DNA from: Bacillota bacterium
Lineage (GTDB): Bacteria; Bacillota; UBA4882; UBA8346
DNA length: 7,573 nucleotides
Reading direction: 5' to 3'
NCBI GenBank assembly: GCA_028282485.1
Contig: JANQHU010000081.1
Span: 1-7,573, forward strand
Shown here: positions 7,301-7,573 of the stretch, in pieces
How the letters are laid out: the number at the start of each line of letters is the position of its first letter
Numbering within the stretch: position 1 is the stretch's first letter
Notes under the pieces: model-generated
The model's database searches: none
What the model was told of the DNA's origin: nothing
Seen by the model: only the letters and a program-made list of their open reading frames with translations
Program-made: the position numbers and the translations under genes

Positions 7301-7573
7301 AAGCATAGTAAAGCAAATCTAATGATGCTACACCTATGCCATATTTTTCTTCTAAAATTTTCGCTGCCTTAAAAAGTGCTTGTCTTCCCGTATCACCATC
7401 TGTAGCAATTGTAATATCTCTAGCCAATGTAGCTGCACGTTGACGGCTATCTGAAAATAATAATACTTTTTTACCTTTATTTTTCAAACCATCATCTTTA
7501 ACAGATTGTGCAGCTAATTGTTCAGTTACAATATTTGCGAATGGTTCATTACCTTTTGTTCTAAAAGGGGTCA
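4323..7573 (-). CDS. Large SF2 helicase with DUF1998-type C-terminus, 5' end missing (defence-island type)
   Basis: The visible part is 1082 residues and is open to the window edge; its first residues (TPFRTKGNEPFANIVTEQ) and the missing RecA1 domain show that the N-terminus lies outside. Motif IV is KVLLFSDSRQRAATLARDI at nt 7413-7469. An insert of about 350 residues, with a CxxC/CxxC zinc site (6606-6662), separates it from motif V, TTTMEVGIDIGSL, and motif VI, QQRAGRAGRKG (together 6243-6374). Two more cysteine clusters lie at 5424-5489 and 5061-5174. The DUF1998-like end carries GAGYS, the CDCDSSCPKC cluster and HNNLDR (4644-4787). A tail of about 100 residues follows. Such proteins are ATP-driven DNA translocases or helicases. 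DUF1998 helicases include MrfA in repair, DrmA of DISARM and DruE of Druantia; motifs V-VI look closer to DruE or MrfA than to DrmA. Without the upstream genes, no system can be named. Sampled GC (18-33%) is lower than in the pilus genes. Confidence 0.85.
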   Translation of the reverse strand, partial: TPFRTKGNEPFANIVTEQLAAQSVKDDGLKNKGKKVLLFSDSRQRAATLARDITIATDGDTGRQALFKAAKILEEKYGIGVASLDLLYYAFLTVVHKNNLNFFYGDEKKSFKSQLKDYKEFYGKKEAPRFSSMKSTIGNPPKMFYQLLLRNISDSFRSFNNLCLGQMVLIESDNCEELEDKLENISEKVSIPISVIRDIYNAWIQYLIVKNMAIFPEIRDEVRSSILSFERGGFGLGERDKLPEYLIKLLKENEILESQIEVLHKEFYFFVKNLDSAEINHNKKYLKPGFLTLKTFENGQWYRCNRCAGTSIFTLFSSCIFCGSSMYVNPIQGDQLNRYNFWRKPVINAINGLKITNTLIEEHTAQLSHKDLKNNVWVTTEEYELRFRDILLDEDNESIDILSCTTTMEVGIDIGSLTAIGLRNVPPMRENYQQRAGRAGRKGTAVSTIVTYTENGPHDSWYFKYPEEIISGTPRIPWIDRINPKLIKRHINLVLLQEYFLSNGIGIDSYEVLSFFSNDSTINYSDFLFWLTKKIPLKENRLKVLLPDIIQFDWLNYKKEIEKNLLNLYNKVNQNKIIFKRKSTSKKDKEEIVESESVLLLDVMFSQGLLPTYSFPRNIVHFWIEDKDGNIKESPERSIELALSEYAPGRLIVVDKKTYISGGIYDHYTKFDREYQNKIAEPWLKMQEYKHHIYCCTNDNCCWFGLNSNNFKCPLCNELVQQNLMIKPWGFAPREGLNIPETRDTQEYSHVSIPSYSSMPEDISNMQFISKTKLLKMENRSDQEMIMLNKGPKEKGFYICNKCGAIDPADSFSEEKNKNKRPYKLPYIKNDNQICHHNRENIFLGYSFNTDMIVLELKLEGDKINIIPEEFDVWLIPALTSLSESLTLSASKVLDVELSDLKGGFRIRQSNSIIYADVYLYDSLSSGAGYSNRVAELIDDVLNGVEVLLKECDCDSSCPKCIRHFWNQTLHNNLDRNAGLQLLEWVRYGVLAPSLLLQMQENYLMVIKKIIKLNCDEQSGIFRSDFGLIININGKIKNILVYPAMWALSEEKKIIKNTIAIPDRLIKFAISNVWKKIKQQII

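Noticed and set aside
7485..7487. TTG as the start of the helicase gene
   Set aside because: The frame is open for 28 more codons to the window edge, and those residues (FRTKGNEPFANIVTEQ) fit the helicase family, so the gene starts outside the window.
1..7573. CRISPR arrays, tRNA or rRNA genes, complete insertion sequences
   Set aside because: No regularly spaced direct repeats, no cloverleaf-like sequence and no transposase reading frame were found on either strand.

Overview
The window looks like part of a Firmicutes-type genome, probably a diderm (outer-membrane) lineage. The inference rests on three things: low GC, purine-rich Shine-Dalgarno sites (GGGGGAG, GGGAGG, GGGGGA) before almost every gene in the left part, and a type IV pilus assembly cluster that includes a secretin, which normally implies an outer membrane. 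The exact taxon cannot be read from the sequence. All convincing genes are on the minus strand, so transcription runs from right to left.

Right part (about 4323-7573): the 3' portion of one very large gene for an SF2 helicase with a DUF1998-type cysteine-rich C-terminus. Such proteins occur in anti-phage defence islands (DruE of Druantia, DrmA of DISARM and relatives). The reading frame is open to the window edge, so the N-terminus and any upstream partner genes are not visible. Sampled GC here is about 18-33%, against about 37-42% in the pilus genes, which suggests separate origin.

Middle part (3904-4322): a junction zone. It holds a small ORF for a 54-residue protein with two CxxC pairs, a GC-rich patch of about 39 bp, a perfect 30-bp A+T palindrome, and a 21-codon remnant whose stop codon overlaps the start of the first pilus gene. 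The simplest reading is that foreign DNA carrying the helicase displaced the upstream part of the pilus operon and cut a minor-pilin gene short.

Left part (1-3903): a tightly packed operon with overlaps of 4-8 bp or gaps of 3-9 bp. In transcription order it encodes a PilW/GspJ-like minor pilin, a PilX/GspK-like minor pilin, a PilM-PilN fusion with GspL-like architecture, PilO, a PilP/GspC-like protein and the N-terminal third or so of a PilQ-like secretin. Together these would form the tip complex of the pilus, the inner-membrane alignment platform and the outer-membrane gate. The main points of interest are the fused and degenerate PilM-N protein, the mixture of type IV pilus and type II secretion features, and the junction with the helicase island.
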